Shown: positions 8,832-17,982, counted from the stretch's first letter. The stretch is 39,210 nucleotides of DNA from Bacteroidota bacterium (GCA_018268035.1 JAFDXI010000036.1:1-39210), one strand, 5' to 3'. The notes: generated from the sequence alone by a model not told the origin. A program made the numbers and translations.

Positions 8832-10106
8832 ATGATATCAGAAATGAATTTTAAAAAGGCGTTTGAACTGCGTAAGTCGCATCAATTCCGGGATGCAATA
8901 GAAATATATCAAAACCTTTGGCTGAATGAACCTGAAAAATTCAATGAATGGGATGGATGGAGTTATGCCTGGTGCCTGTCGAAAATGAACCGTCATCAGG
9001 AGGCGCTGGAAATATGCAGACAGCTTTATCCTCGGTTTAAAAATGTGGAAATATTGAATACATTATATGCGAAATGTATTTATTATACACAATTTGATTT
9101 CCAAACTTCAACAACTCTTCCTGTGTTACAAAAGGCAGTACAGGCAATGTATCAGCTTTCGCCACCACATACTCCTTATTCTTTTACAACAAGAGCAATT
9201 TTTAAATTGATTAAAAGATTGATGGAACAACAGTCCATTGACTGGAAAGGAATTGAAACCTGGCTTGAAAAAATGGATCCGGATTTGCTTGATAATAACC
9301 CCTGGGAAATTACAAATACAAAAGGCAAGTCAATGCAACTTGCATCGCCACGGGAAGAATGGTATGCAAATATGATAAGAGTGAAAGGTGGACTGAAACA
9401 ACCTTTGGAATTATTGAAAATTCTGGAAACGGCCCGTAAACAAAATATTAAATGGCATTATAATAATGATATCTGGTTTGCCCGTAAAGAAGCTTTTGCC
9501 CTTAGAGAACTTGGGAAAAATTCAGAAGCTGAAAAAATTCTTCGTAAGATAGTAAATCAAAAAAGGGAATGGTTTCTTTTGCTTGATTTGGCAGAAACAG
9601 TGGGGAATAAAGATGAACAATTACAACTCATGTCAGAAGCTGCATTGGCGCCGGGAAAGAGAGAAATGAAAATTAAACTGTATGTTGCTTTACAAAAGTT
9701 ATTGAAAGATAAACATCCAAATGAATCAGCATTGCTTTTCTGCCTGGTTGCAGCCATCCGTGAAGAGAATGACTGGCCTGTGCAAACTGGCTTTAGGGAT
9801 GAAGCAGTGAAGATGGGTATAGACCCTGATAAAGTAGTTTCATCAACGGTAATAATAGAGAAATTAACTCCTTTCTGGAAAAAGTTTATAGCAGTCCGGA
9901 AAAGAATGAATGGAATAGTTGATATAATCTTCTCCAATAATAAAAGCGGGTTTATTAAAACAGGGAATCAAAAATATTTTTTTAAAACCGGTAAGTTAGA
10001 AGGTAAAATAAAGCCCGGGGATAAAGTTGTCTTTGAAGTAATAAACAGTTATGATCAGAAGAAAAAAAGAATGGGTATGATGGCTATTAAAATAGAAGTA
10101 GTTTAA
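8832..10106 (+). CDS. TPR-repeat protein with C-terminal cold-shock-like domain
   Basis: The start was placed at ATG 8832, one base after the helicase stop (another ATG is at 8844). A longer frame from 8685 would read through the helicase 3' end and is unlikely. This gives about 424 aa. The N-terminal two thirds are helical repeats of TPR type (FELRKSHQFRDAIEIYQNLW; RKEAFALRELGKNSEAEKIL). The last 65 or so residues form an OB/cold-shock-like module: GIVDIIFSNNKSGFI, YFFKTGKL, GDKVVFEVI. A nucleic-acid-binding scaffold partnering the helicase is plausible. The two-gene unit is not one I can name. Confidence 0.75.
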   Translation: MISEMNFKKAFELRKSHQFRDAIEIYQNLWLNEPEKFNEWDGWSYAWCLSKMNRHQEALEICRQLYPRFKNVEILNTLYAKCIYYTQFDFQTSTTLPVLQKAVQAMYQLSPPHTPYSFTTRAIFKLIKRLMEQQSIDWKGIETWLEKMDPDLLDNNPWEITNTKGKSMQLASPREEWYANMIRVKGGLKQPLELLKILETARKQNIKWHYNNDIWFARKEAFALRELGKNSEAEKILRKIVNQKREWFLLLDLAETVGNKDEQLQLMSEAALAPGKREMKIKLYVALQKLLKDKHPNESALLFCLVAAIREENDWPVQTGFRDEAVKMGIDPDKVVSSTVIIEKLTPFWKKFIAVRKRMNGIVDIIFSNNKSGFIKTGNQKYFFKTGKLEGKIKPGDKVVFEVINSYDQKKKRMGMMAIKIEVV

Positions 10107-10174
10107 TGCTTTAATATCAAATCAATAATAATTCAAACAAACCAGGCTTTGAAAAATTGAAAATTGATATGCAC

Positions 10175-10237
10175 AATTGATAATTCGTAATTCGTAATTT
10201 TTAATTCTTAATTGATAATTGATAATTCGCAATTGAA
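10175..10237. repeat. AT-rich short tandem repeats before cas1
   Basis: The 133-nt gap between the TPR gene and cas1 ends in reiterated units of TTGATAATT and ATTCGTA. Such runs are frequent between Bacteroidota genes. The repeat runs to within three bases of the cas1 ATG, so it may hold the promoter of the adaptation genes, though no clear TAnnTTTG element is seen. Confidence 0.6.
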
Positions 10238-10239
10238 CC

Positions 10240-11247
10240 ATGAATCTAATCATCAACTCTTATGGCGCCACGCTGCAAAGGGAAAACAATCTTTTTGTGA
10301 TCACTACTGCCGAGGGAAAGCAAACTTTTCCGCCGGATGTGGTGCGGACAATTTCTATTAATAAAAGTGCAAGGATCACAAGTGATGCCATTTTGCTCGC
10401 CATCAAAAACCAGGTAGAAGTGCTTTTTGTAAATGATATGGGCGAACCCGAAGGCAGGGTATGGAGCGTACAATATGGTTCGGTCAGTAACATTCGTAAA
10501 TGCCAGGTAAATTTTCTCTATTCAAAAGCTGCTGTGCAATGGGTCAAAGATTTAATCATTGAAAAAATTGACCGCCAGATTGCATTGCTTTTAGGACTGC
10601 AACCAGATGAAGAAAACAATTTAAAACAACACAATGTTTTTAAATATGCCATCAATAGCATGGAGGATTATAAAAGAAAAATTGAAAATGCTGAGGGTGA
10701 AGTCATCAGTGATGTAGCGCCATCGTTGCGGGGCTGGGAAGGCGCTGCAGGAAAGAAATATTTTTTCTGTATCAGTAGATTAATGCCCCCGTTTTACAAG
10801 TTTGAAAACCGAGACAGGATGCCGGCCAAAGATCCATTTAATGCATTGCTCAATTATGCTTATGGCATATTGTATGGCAAAGTGGAAGGTGCATTGATCA
10901 AAGCAGGGATAGATCCCTATCTCGGAATTTTTCACAGGGATGAATACAACAGGCCTGCACTGGTGTTTGATTGTATTGAATATTATAGGTCGTGGATGGA
11001 TTATGTGGTTTTTCAGCTTTGTAAATCAGAAGCTATACCACAGGAAGCATTTGAAAAAGTGGGAGATACCGGAGCCATCAGGTTGCTGCCATTGGCCAAA
11101 CGGATTTTGATTCAATCTGTCAATGATTTTTTGGAAGAAATAATTGTTTTGGGAAAACCCCTGAGCCGGCAATCACATATTGAAGCCGATGCATACAAAC
11201 TTGCCAATACATTTTTAAAAGAAGAAAACAATGGTACTGATAGGTAA
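10240..11247 (+). CDS. cas1: Cas1 integrase
   Basis: Metal-dependent integrase that with Cas2 inserts new spacers at the leader end. It has 335 aa, normal for the family, with an N-terminal beta domain (to about 80) and a helical catalytic domain. The putative metal ligands are E167 (RGWEGAAG), H232 (GIFHRDEYNRPALVFD) and D244/E247 (FDCIEYYR). The tail ends in a charged segment that overlaps the next gene by 17 nt. There is no fused reverse transcriptase or Cas6 domain. It is the first of three overlapping adaptation genes leading into the array. Confidence 0.95.
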   Translation: MNLIINSYGATLQRENNLFVITTAEGKQTFPPDVVRTISINKSARITSDAILLAIKNQVEVLFVNDMGEPEGRVWSVQYGSVSNIRKCQVNFLYSKAAVQWVKDLIIEKIDRQIALLLGLQPDEENNLKQHNVFKYAINSMEDYKRKIENAEGEVISDVAPSLRGWEGAAGKKYFFCISRLMPPFYKFENRDRMPAKDPFNALLNYAYGILYGKVEGALIKAGIDPYLGIFHRDEYNRPALVFDCIEYYRSWMDYVVFQLCKSEAIPQEAFEKVGDTGAIRLLPLAKRILIQSVNDFLEEIIVLGKPLSRQSHIEADAYKLANTFLKEENNGTDR

Positions 11248-12256
11248 ACACATCACCACCATTGCAGATCCGCTTCAGCCTGTTGCAATGGATAAACTTT
11301 ACAAAGCCACTATCAATGCTGATAGTGAAGTGGCTACACTTCAAAGAAGGTTGCAGGCTGTAAAGATGCTTGATCTGCAACAATACCGAAAACTGAAAAC
11401 TGGTCTGCCTTATATTGTTTGCGCTCAGTTTCAACCTAAAATCAGGAAGAAAGAAAATTTCCTTTATACCGAAAGGTTTATAGTAGATATAGATCATTTG
11501 TCCGCATCTGATTTGGATGTGATGACTGTGAAAAACAAATTGAAGGAAGACCCGCGTGTTGAATTTATGTTTACCTCTCCGGGGGGTGATGGATTAAAAG
11601 TATTTTTTGCCCTTAGAGAAAAGATTAGCGACAGTGCATATTATGCAATGTTTTACAAATCATTTTGCCTGCGGCTTGCTTCGGAATACCGGTTAGGCGA
11701 TACAGTAGATACCAAGACAAATGATGTAACAAGATGTTGTTTTACCAGTCATGATGCAACAGCCTATTATAACCCTGCACCAGAAAAAATTATTGCAGCG
11801 GAATATATGCCTGAAGTGTCATCTTCTGGTCCTGATATTTTTCTGAAAGCACTTCAAAAAGAAGAGAAAGAAATTTCAAATGGTAAAAAAAATGATAATC
11901 CAACAGCAGGTGCAAATGATGAAATCCCGGATGAAGTATTAAATACTATAAAACAAAAAATTGGTATGCGGGTAAAAGCGCCCCGCATCAAAGAATATGA
12001 ACAACCAGAACAACTTGATACCCTGATGAAGGAATTGGCAGAGCAATTGGACCAGGTAGGAGCTACAGTTATTAGTTCAAAACCGATATCCTATGGAAGG
12101 CAGGTAAAGATAGGAGCCGGTAAATATTGGGCCGAAATCAATTTATTTTATGGGCAACGCGGTGTGAGCATTGTGCCTACCACGAAAACGGGTAGTAACA
12201 AAGAACTGTGTGATCAAATAGTATTGCTGTTGAAAAGCCATTTTGATTGTCATTAA
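11231..12256 (+). CDS. Primase-polymerase-like protein (BT4734/VirE-N type) in cas1-cas2 operon
   Basis: The 341-aa protein begins inside cas1 (17-nt overlap). Residues about 80-185 carry the BT4734/VirE N-terminal archaeo-eukaryotic-primase-like signature. This is a DxD pair (D86, D88 in FIVDIDHL), SPGGDGLKVFF (116-126, at the place of the primase sxH motif but with Lys), and DTKTNDVTRCCFTSHD with D165 and R168. A charged linker (about 205-255) leads to a C-terminal module of about 85 residues (GATVISSKPISYGRQVKI; KYWAEINLFYGQRGVSIV) that I cannot name. CRISPR-associated primase-polymerases are known next to cas1/cas2 of some type III systems, and a role in spacer-precursor synthesis or processing is the natural inference. 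Confidence 0.8.
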   Translation: MVLIGKHITTIADPLQPVAMDKLYKATINADSEVATLQRRLQAVKMLDLQQYRKLKTGLPYIVCAQFQPKIRKKENFLYTERFIVDIDHLSASDLDVMTVKNKLKEDPRVEFMFTSPGGDGLKVFFALREKISDSAYYAMFYKSFCLRLASEYRLGDTVDTKTNDVTRCCFTSHDATAYYNPAPEKIIAAEYMPEVSSSGPDIFLKALQKEEKEISNGKKNDNPTAGANDEIPDEVLNTIKQKIGMRVKAPRIKEYEQPEQLDTLMKELAEQLDQVGATVISSKPISYGRQVKIGAGKYWAEINLFYGQRGVSIVPTTKTGSNKELCDQIVLLLKSHFDCH

Positions 12257-12264
12257 AAAATAAG

Positions 12265-12747
12265 ATGCCAAAACCACCCAACAAAGAGTTTAATCTGAAG
12301 GCGAGGATTGAGAAATTAAAAGCAGCCGGGTTTAATTGTATTGAAGAGAAGGAGGTTGCTTTGAATGAAGAAGATGCGTTAAAGCCATTACCTGAACGGA
12401 TTCAAATGATACTTGGAATCATCAGAAGTGAACCCATAAAATCTACAACTATGAATTATTTGATTTTATATGATATTGAAAAGAACAAGATAAGAAGTTT
12501 GATATCAAAATATTTGATATCCATGGGTTGTATCCGGATTCAGAAATCAGTATTTTTGGCACATACAGATCACAAGAAATTTGATGTCATCAAAACCACA
12601 TTGGCTGAGATTAATGAAGTGTATGAAAACAAAGACAGCATCATCCTGGTGCCATTAAATGTAAGTGATGCAAGAAGCATGAAACTGATTGGGCAGAATG
12701 TGAATATAGATCAGATTATAGATCCACCCAATACTGTTTTTATTTAA
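12265..12747 (+). CDS. cas2: Cas2 with N-terminal extension
   Basis: The ferredoxin-like Cas2 core covers about the last 95 residues: MNYLILYDIEKNKIRSLISK, then GCIRIQKSVFLAH, then DSIILVPL. It begins only after an extra segment of about 60 residues (FNLKARIEKLKAAGFNCIEE onward). Cas2 proteins are normally 80-110 aa, so the extension is unusual. The chosen start is ATG 12265; a TTG at 12247 would overlap the primase gene stop and add six residues. The gene ends 91 nt before the first repeat. Cas2 bridges two Cas1 dimers during integration; the extension could contact the co-encoded primase (inference). Confidence 0.88.
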   Translation: MPKPPNKEFNLKARIEKLKAAGFNCIEEKEVALNEEDALKPLPERIQMILGIIRSEPIKSTTMNYLILYDIEKNKIRSLISKYLISMGCIRIQKSVFLAHTDHKKFDVIKTTLAEINEVYENKDSIILVPLNVSDARSMKLIGQNVNIDQIIDPPNTVFI

Positions 12748-12838
12748 GAACTGAATAATTTATTAAGCATGAAAATGAAGAAAATTTTGGTAAAATTACG
12801 TGTAATTAATTCGTCCTAAATAGTTTACAAAAAGTACT
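12748..12838 (+). promoter_or_regulatory. Putative CRISPR leader
   Basis: These 91 AT-rich bases lie between the cas2 stop and the first perfect repeat. They contain a short palindrome, AATTAC-GT-GTAATT (12794-12807). The leader is assigned to this side because cas1-cas2 abut it and the degenerate repeats lie at the opposite end of the array. No convincing promoter was read, so array transcription may begin here or continue from the cas operon. Confidence 0.55.
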
Positions 12839-15800
12839 GCCGGAGAGGCACATCCATCATAACAAGGATTAAGACATAAATGTGATGGGTTATTAAGACT
12901 TTTAAATGAAACAGCCGGAGAGGCACATCCATCATAACAAGGATTAAGACATTGGTTCATTTTCCCATACAAAAGGAGACTCAAGGCCGGAGAGGCACAT
13001 CCATCATAACAAGGATTAAGACAGACACTATTTTGTCTCTCGCTTCTTCCTGATGAGCCGGAGAGGCACATCCATCATAACAAGGATTAAGACCTACCTT
13101 CCAGGTAACATTTTCATCTTCGTTCCTAATGCCGGAGAGGCACATCCATCATAACAAGGATTAAGACTAAATCTATGTTTTTTAAATTAAGATAATTGCC
13201 GGGCCGGAGAGGCACATCCATCATAACAAGGATTAAGACTTATCTTCATCCTCTCTTTCGGTCAAACTGAAGAAGCCGGAGAGGCACATCCATCATAACA
13301 AGGATTAAGACAGTTTTTTATAGACTCTAACTCTCTCTTTTGCTTAGCCGGAGAGGCACATCCATCATAACAAGGATTAAGACAAGCACAAATACCTGTA
13401 TGAAACGGGTTTACCGTCTCTGCCGGAGAGGCACATCCATCATAACAAGGATTAAGACTTCATAAATGAAACCTGAGAAGATTTCACCCTAAACGCCGGA
13501 GAGGCACATCCATCATAACAAGGATTAAGACTTCTTTTGTTTAGCGTCAGTGACGCTAAGAGTCTTTGCCGGAGAGGCACATCCATCATAACAAGGATTA
13601 AGACTCTGGCTTCTTCTGCGAAAGGCAGATTTCTAAAATAGCCGGAGAGGCACATCCATCATAACAAGGATTAAGACCTTTGCACCTGCTCCATATCCTT
13701 CATTCATAAATGAAAGCCGGAGAGGCACATCCATCATAACAAGGATTAAGACAGTGTGAAGAAAAAATTTACAGTAAAAGCTATAACGCCGGAGAGGCAC
13801 ATCCATCATAACAAGGATTAAGACAATTTAATAACACCTCCTCCATCTGTTCTGACAGAAGCCGGAGAGGCACATCCATCATAACAAGGATTAAGACTTT
13901 TCAATTTGATACTTACCCGTAAGGGTAACATCAAGCCGGAGAGGCACATCCATCATAACAAGGATTAAGACTCGTTAAACCGTTCAACCCATTACCTAAT
14001 GCAATGGGCCGGAGAGGCACATCCATCATAACAAGGATTAAGACCTGTCAAGGTAACATCGAATGGCCGATCTATTTCAAGCCGGAGAGGCACATCCATC
14101 ATAACAAGGATTAAGACTTGCGTTGCTTTTATCCTAAAGCCTTCCCTTGTTAAGTGCCGGAGAGGCACATCCATCATAACAAGGATTAAGACCACTGACT
14201 TCGTTATTCTTAATATTTTATCTGCCCTGCCGGAGAGGCACATCCATCATAACAAGGATTAAGACTTAATTCAGTTCTTTCTTTTGTGTTTGACACATTT
14301 AAAGCCGGAGAGGCACATCCATCATAACAAGGATTAAGACCTGATTTTCATACCCTGAATATAAATCATATGTGTAGCCGGAGAGGCACATCCATCATAA
14401 CAAGGATTAAGACAGCACATCTCTGTGCGCAACGACTCTAAACCTTGAGGCCGGAGAGGCACATCCATCATAACAAGGATTAAGACAAGGTAACATCAAA
14501 TGCTTTGTCAACCTCAAGCCCTGCCGGAGAGGCACATCCATCATAACAAGGATTAAGACAATTGTATTTCATAAGCATTTTTGTCTTTCTGATTAGCCGG
14601 AGAGGCACATCCATCATAACAAGGATTAAGACCTTTTATCATTTTCGTAAATACAATTATCAATATAAGCCGGAGAGGCACATCCATCATAACAAGGATT
14701 AAGACATTCCCCTATCGGGGTTACACCTAAAAAGGTTTTAGCCGGAGAGGCACATCCATCATAACAAGGATTAAGACATTCCGAACGTGTATGTTTCCGG
14801 TAAGCCATGCTGTGCCGGAGAGGCACATCCATCATAACAAGGATTAAGACAGGATAAGATTTGTTCTCAAGCCAAATTCCTGATTTTGCCGGAGAGGCAC
14901 ATCCATCATAACAAGGATTAAGACTGAGCTTTAAATTCTTGTACAGTCATGTTGTTTGTGGCCGGAGAGGCACATCCATCATAACAAGGATTAAGACCTC
15001 CAAATGCTTCATTTAAAAACGAAACCTGTGTTGCCGGAGAGGCACATCCATCATAACAAGGATTAAGACTATCCGGGTAGGACTGCTATAGAGAATTTTT
15101 TGTTTTGCCGGAGAGGCACATCCATCATAACAAGGATTAAGACACGGTAAAATGCACGCTCCGCTTTCAATACTAAAAAGCCGGAGAGGCACATCCATCA
15201 TAACAAGGATTAAGACTATGAAGTCCATAGACTTTACATGATTTTTGGAAGCCGGAGAGGCACATCCATCATAACAAGGATTAAGACGATTTTTTAGCCT
15301 GTTATTCCCGCCCTTCTGTAGCGCCGGAGAGGCACATCCATCATAACAAGGATTAAGACTAATCCCTGCACCACACACATTTAATCGCCGGATAGGGCCG
15401 GAGAGGCACATCCATCATAACAAGGATTAAGACTTTAGCCTGTTATTCCCGCCCTTCTGTAGCCTCCGGCGCCGGAGAGGCACATCCATCATAACAAGGA
15501 TTAAGACGCTACCCTGTTAAGTTCAGGGGAGTTATCATTTGGAAAGCCGGAGAGGCACATCCATCATAACAAGGATTAAGACTCGTGTAAGTACGCCCAG
15601 ACTTCATTAGGATCACCGCCGGAGAGGCACATCCATCATAACAAGGATTAAGACTGATGGGTTATTAAATTTATATGAAAGACAGATACCGCCGGAGAGG
15701 CACATCCATCATAACAAGGATTAAGACATGAGGTGAATAGCTCTCATACTCCAAAATATTTACTAGCCGGAGAGGCACATCCATCATAACAAGGATTAAG

Positions 15801-16902
15801 ACACTACATACCAAGTTAATAAAAATTTTAGCATAAAGCCGGAGAGGCACATCCATCATAACAAGGATTAAGACTGAAAGGTATATATGCTTTGACTTTA
15901 TATCAGCCTGTGCCGGAGAGGCACATCCATCATAACAAGGATTAAGACCTGCACCACACACATTTAATCGGCCTGATAGGTTAAGCCGGAGAGGCACATC
16001 CATCATAACAAGGATTAAGACGATGTTTAAAAAATTATAACGTTTGATTTCCCGAATGCCGGAGAGGCACATCCATCATAACAAGGATTAAGACTGTTTT
16101 GAGCGAACTTGTTACTTTTTTTTAGATGTTAGCCGGAGAGGCACATCCATCATAACAAGGATTAAGACATCCCTGTTTGATGCTGTACTTCTGGTTGCTG
16201 TCCAGGCCGGAGAGGCACATCCATCATAACAAGGATTAAGACTTTCCTCTTCTGTGCTTACACACACGTTCATCCCGGCCGGAGAGGCACATCCATCATA
16301 ACAAGGATTAAGACATTTCCACCATACAATCATTGTCGTAATGCCCTGGCCGGAGAGGCACATCCATCATAACAAGGATTAAGACCATTAGTGCCTTTCG
16401 TGTACCGAAAGACTCGTGTAAATGCCGGAGAGGCACATCCATCATAACAAGGATTAAGACAGTATGTACTCTGAGTCATCAGCTATAAGCAGGTACTGCC
16501 GGAGAGGCACATCCATCATAACAAGGATTAAGACATTTTTTTCAACCAAGACATAGTCAGTTTTGCTTCTAGCCGGAGAGGCACATCCATCATAACAAGG
16601 ATTAAGACAAATTTTTCGCCTTTGCATACAATGTGACTATGATAGGCCGGAGAGGCACATCCATCATAACAAGGATTAAGACCACTATCATAAAAATGCT
16701 CCGGTTGTTTCTGTTCAGCCGGAGAGGCACATCCATCATAACAAGGATTAAGACTTAATTTAATATATTTTTTATTGCCAGCATTTTTAAAGCCGGAGAG
16801 GCACATCCATCATAACAAGGATTAAGACACGGGTATTAACTCTCCATTCTTTTTTTCCCAATAAAGCCGGAGAGGCACATCCATCATAACAAGGATTAAG
16901 AC
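12839..16902 (+). CRISPR. CRISPR array: 56 repeats of 37 bp, 55 spacers
   Basis: I counted 56 repeats, apparently identical by eye, at 12839-12875, 12914-12950, 12986-13022 and so on, the last at 16866-16902. Each begins GCCGGAGAGGC, has CACATCCATCATAACAA in the middle and ends GGATTAAGAC. Spacers are 34-38 bp. The 3' end resembles type III/I-B repeats that end in ATTGAAAC, so an ATTAAGAC 8-nt handle is expected with transcription along +. Several spacers overlap or are variants of one another (1/39, 9/12, 15/17/23, 34/36, 35/43). Minus-strand frames through the array are artefacts of the repeat. Confidence 0.98.
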
Positions 16903-16949
16903 CGACCTTCAAATTCGGAAAAGATGATGCGACCGGTGTCAGAGAAGGT

Positions 16950-17108
16950 CATCCCACCCACTTCATTTCATTGTGGGGTGGCAGGCATTACAACAAGGAT
17001 TAAGACGGGAATGTGCTTTTTTTTTCCCTCCCTTTCTGAAAGTAAAGAGAGAAGCATCCCACCCTCCATTTCATTTTGGGCGGCAGGCATTACAACAAGG
17101 ATTAAGAT
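16950..17108 (+). repeat. Two divergent terminal repeats, distal end of array
   Basis: After the last perfect repeat and 47 unrelated bases, two units (16950-17006 and 17055-17108) share CATCCCACCC, TTTCATT and then GGCAGGCATTACAACAAGG plus ATTAAGA(C/T). Their 3' 20 or so bases match the array repeat closely, while the 5' half is a different, shorter version. Bases after each unit are also faintly similar, so they may be remnants of an older array or a tandem duplication. A scrap similar to GAGGCACATC recurs near 17151. The remaining stretch to 17448 shows no gene. Confidence 0.7.
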
Positions 17109-17403
17109 TGGAACTATTTTGTTCTTTACTAACCATTGCTTTTTCAAGTGAGGCACATCGCTTCACTGCTTTTCATTTCGTATAGTATGTGTTGTTCAGA
17201 GAGGTAGTTTTTTCAAAATATAAAATTTGATACAGTTCATTTTGCACTACATATATTTATCAAAGTTTTTTCATATCGCATCCTTCAGACTTGAAGATAA
17301 ATTTTAGTGTATGTCTCAGGTTTTCTCTATAAATAAAAGGTATGAATGCATCACCGTATTTCCGTTGATACAATATTAATATTCTATCAATACCCCAATT
17401 CCC

Positions 17404-17411
17404 TACCTTTG
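17404..17411 (+). promoter_or_regulatory. Bacteroidota -7 element (TACCTTTG)
   Basis: This is an exact match to the TAnnTTTG -7 consensus of Bacteroidota primary sigma factor promoters, 37 nt before the ATG of the glutathione peroxidase-like gene. A -33 TTG at the proper distance is not evident. Confidence 0.45.
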
Positions 17412-17448
17412 GTAACACTCTTTCACTGATGTTTAAAAAATATTTTTT

Positions 17449-17982
17449 ATGAAAACGATAATCGCAGTTCTTGCCGTTTTGATGTTCAGTTCTTTTAATC
17501 CTGCCCCAATGAGTATCTATGATTTTAAAATTACATCTCTTGATGGCGGCATTATAGATTTCTCTATTTTTAGTGGGAAAAAAATCCTGATTGTAAATAC
17601 TGCATCTATGTGTGGTTTTACTCCACAATATGAAGGGCTGGAAAAATTATATGAAAGCCATAAAGATAAATTGGTGATTGTAGGGTTCCCTTCTGATAAT
17701 TTTGGCAACCAGGAATTTCATGATAATGATTCTATCAAAACTTTTTGCAGAAAAGATCATGGCGTTACTTTCCCATTAACAACAAGGGTGGATGTAAAAG
17801 GACCGAATGCTACACCCGTATTTAAATACCTGTGTAATAAAAGCGAGAATGGTGTGTTGGATGCTACCATCTCCTGGAACTTTAACAAATTTATCATTGA
17901 TGAAAATGGTAACCTGCTCAAGCATTTTGATAGCAGGGTTACACCTGATAGTAAAGAGCTGCTAAAATATATTGACCAGTAA
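17449..17982 (+). CDS. Glutathione peroxidase-like thiol peroxidase, exported
   Basis: Thioredoxin-fold peroxidase of 177 aa. The N-terminus (MKTIIAVLAVLMFSSF) is a signal peptide, so it should act in the periplasm. The family active site is visible: peroxidatic C55 in NTASMCGFTPQYE, Q88 in GFPSDNFGNQEF and W143-N144 in ISWNFNKF. C100 (TFCRKDHG) is placed like the resolving Cys of thioredoxin-dependent bacterial members. The gene is convergent with the barrel-protein gene, whose stop lies 14 nt away. It is the first ordinary chromosomal gene after the CRISPR locus. Confidence 0.9.
   Translation: MKTIIAVLAVLMFSSFNPAPMSIYDFKITSLDGGIIDFSIFSGKKILIVNTASMCGFTPQYEGLEKLYESHKDKLVIVGFPSDNFGNQEFHDNDSIKTFCRKDHGVTFPLTTRVDVKGPNATPVFKYLCNKSENGVLDATISWNFNKFIIDENGNLLKHFDSRVTPDSKELLKYIDQ

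Noticed and set aside
10540-11247. Reverse transcriptase or Cas6 fused to Cas1
   Set aside because: Cas1 is standard length with no extra domain, and no RT motif (such as YxDD) is seen in the locus.
12796-16806. Many minus-strand ORFs with repeating NPCYDGCASPA and LILVMMDVPLR peptides
   Set aside because: They are translations of the CRISPR repeat in two frames; there is no real protein.
12839-16902. Self-targeting spacers
   Set aside because: No spacer was noticed to match other sequence in this window; the rest of the genome could not be examined.
17260-17628. 122-aa minus-strand ORF overlapping the peroxidase gene
   Set aside because: It runs antisense through the conserved peroxidase coding sequence and shows no family features.
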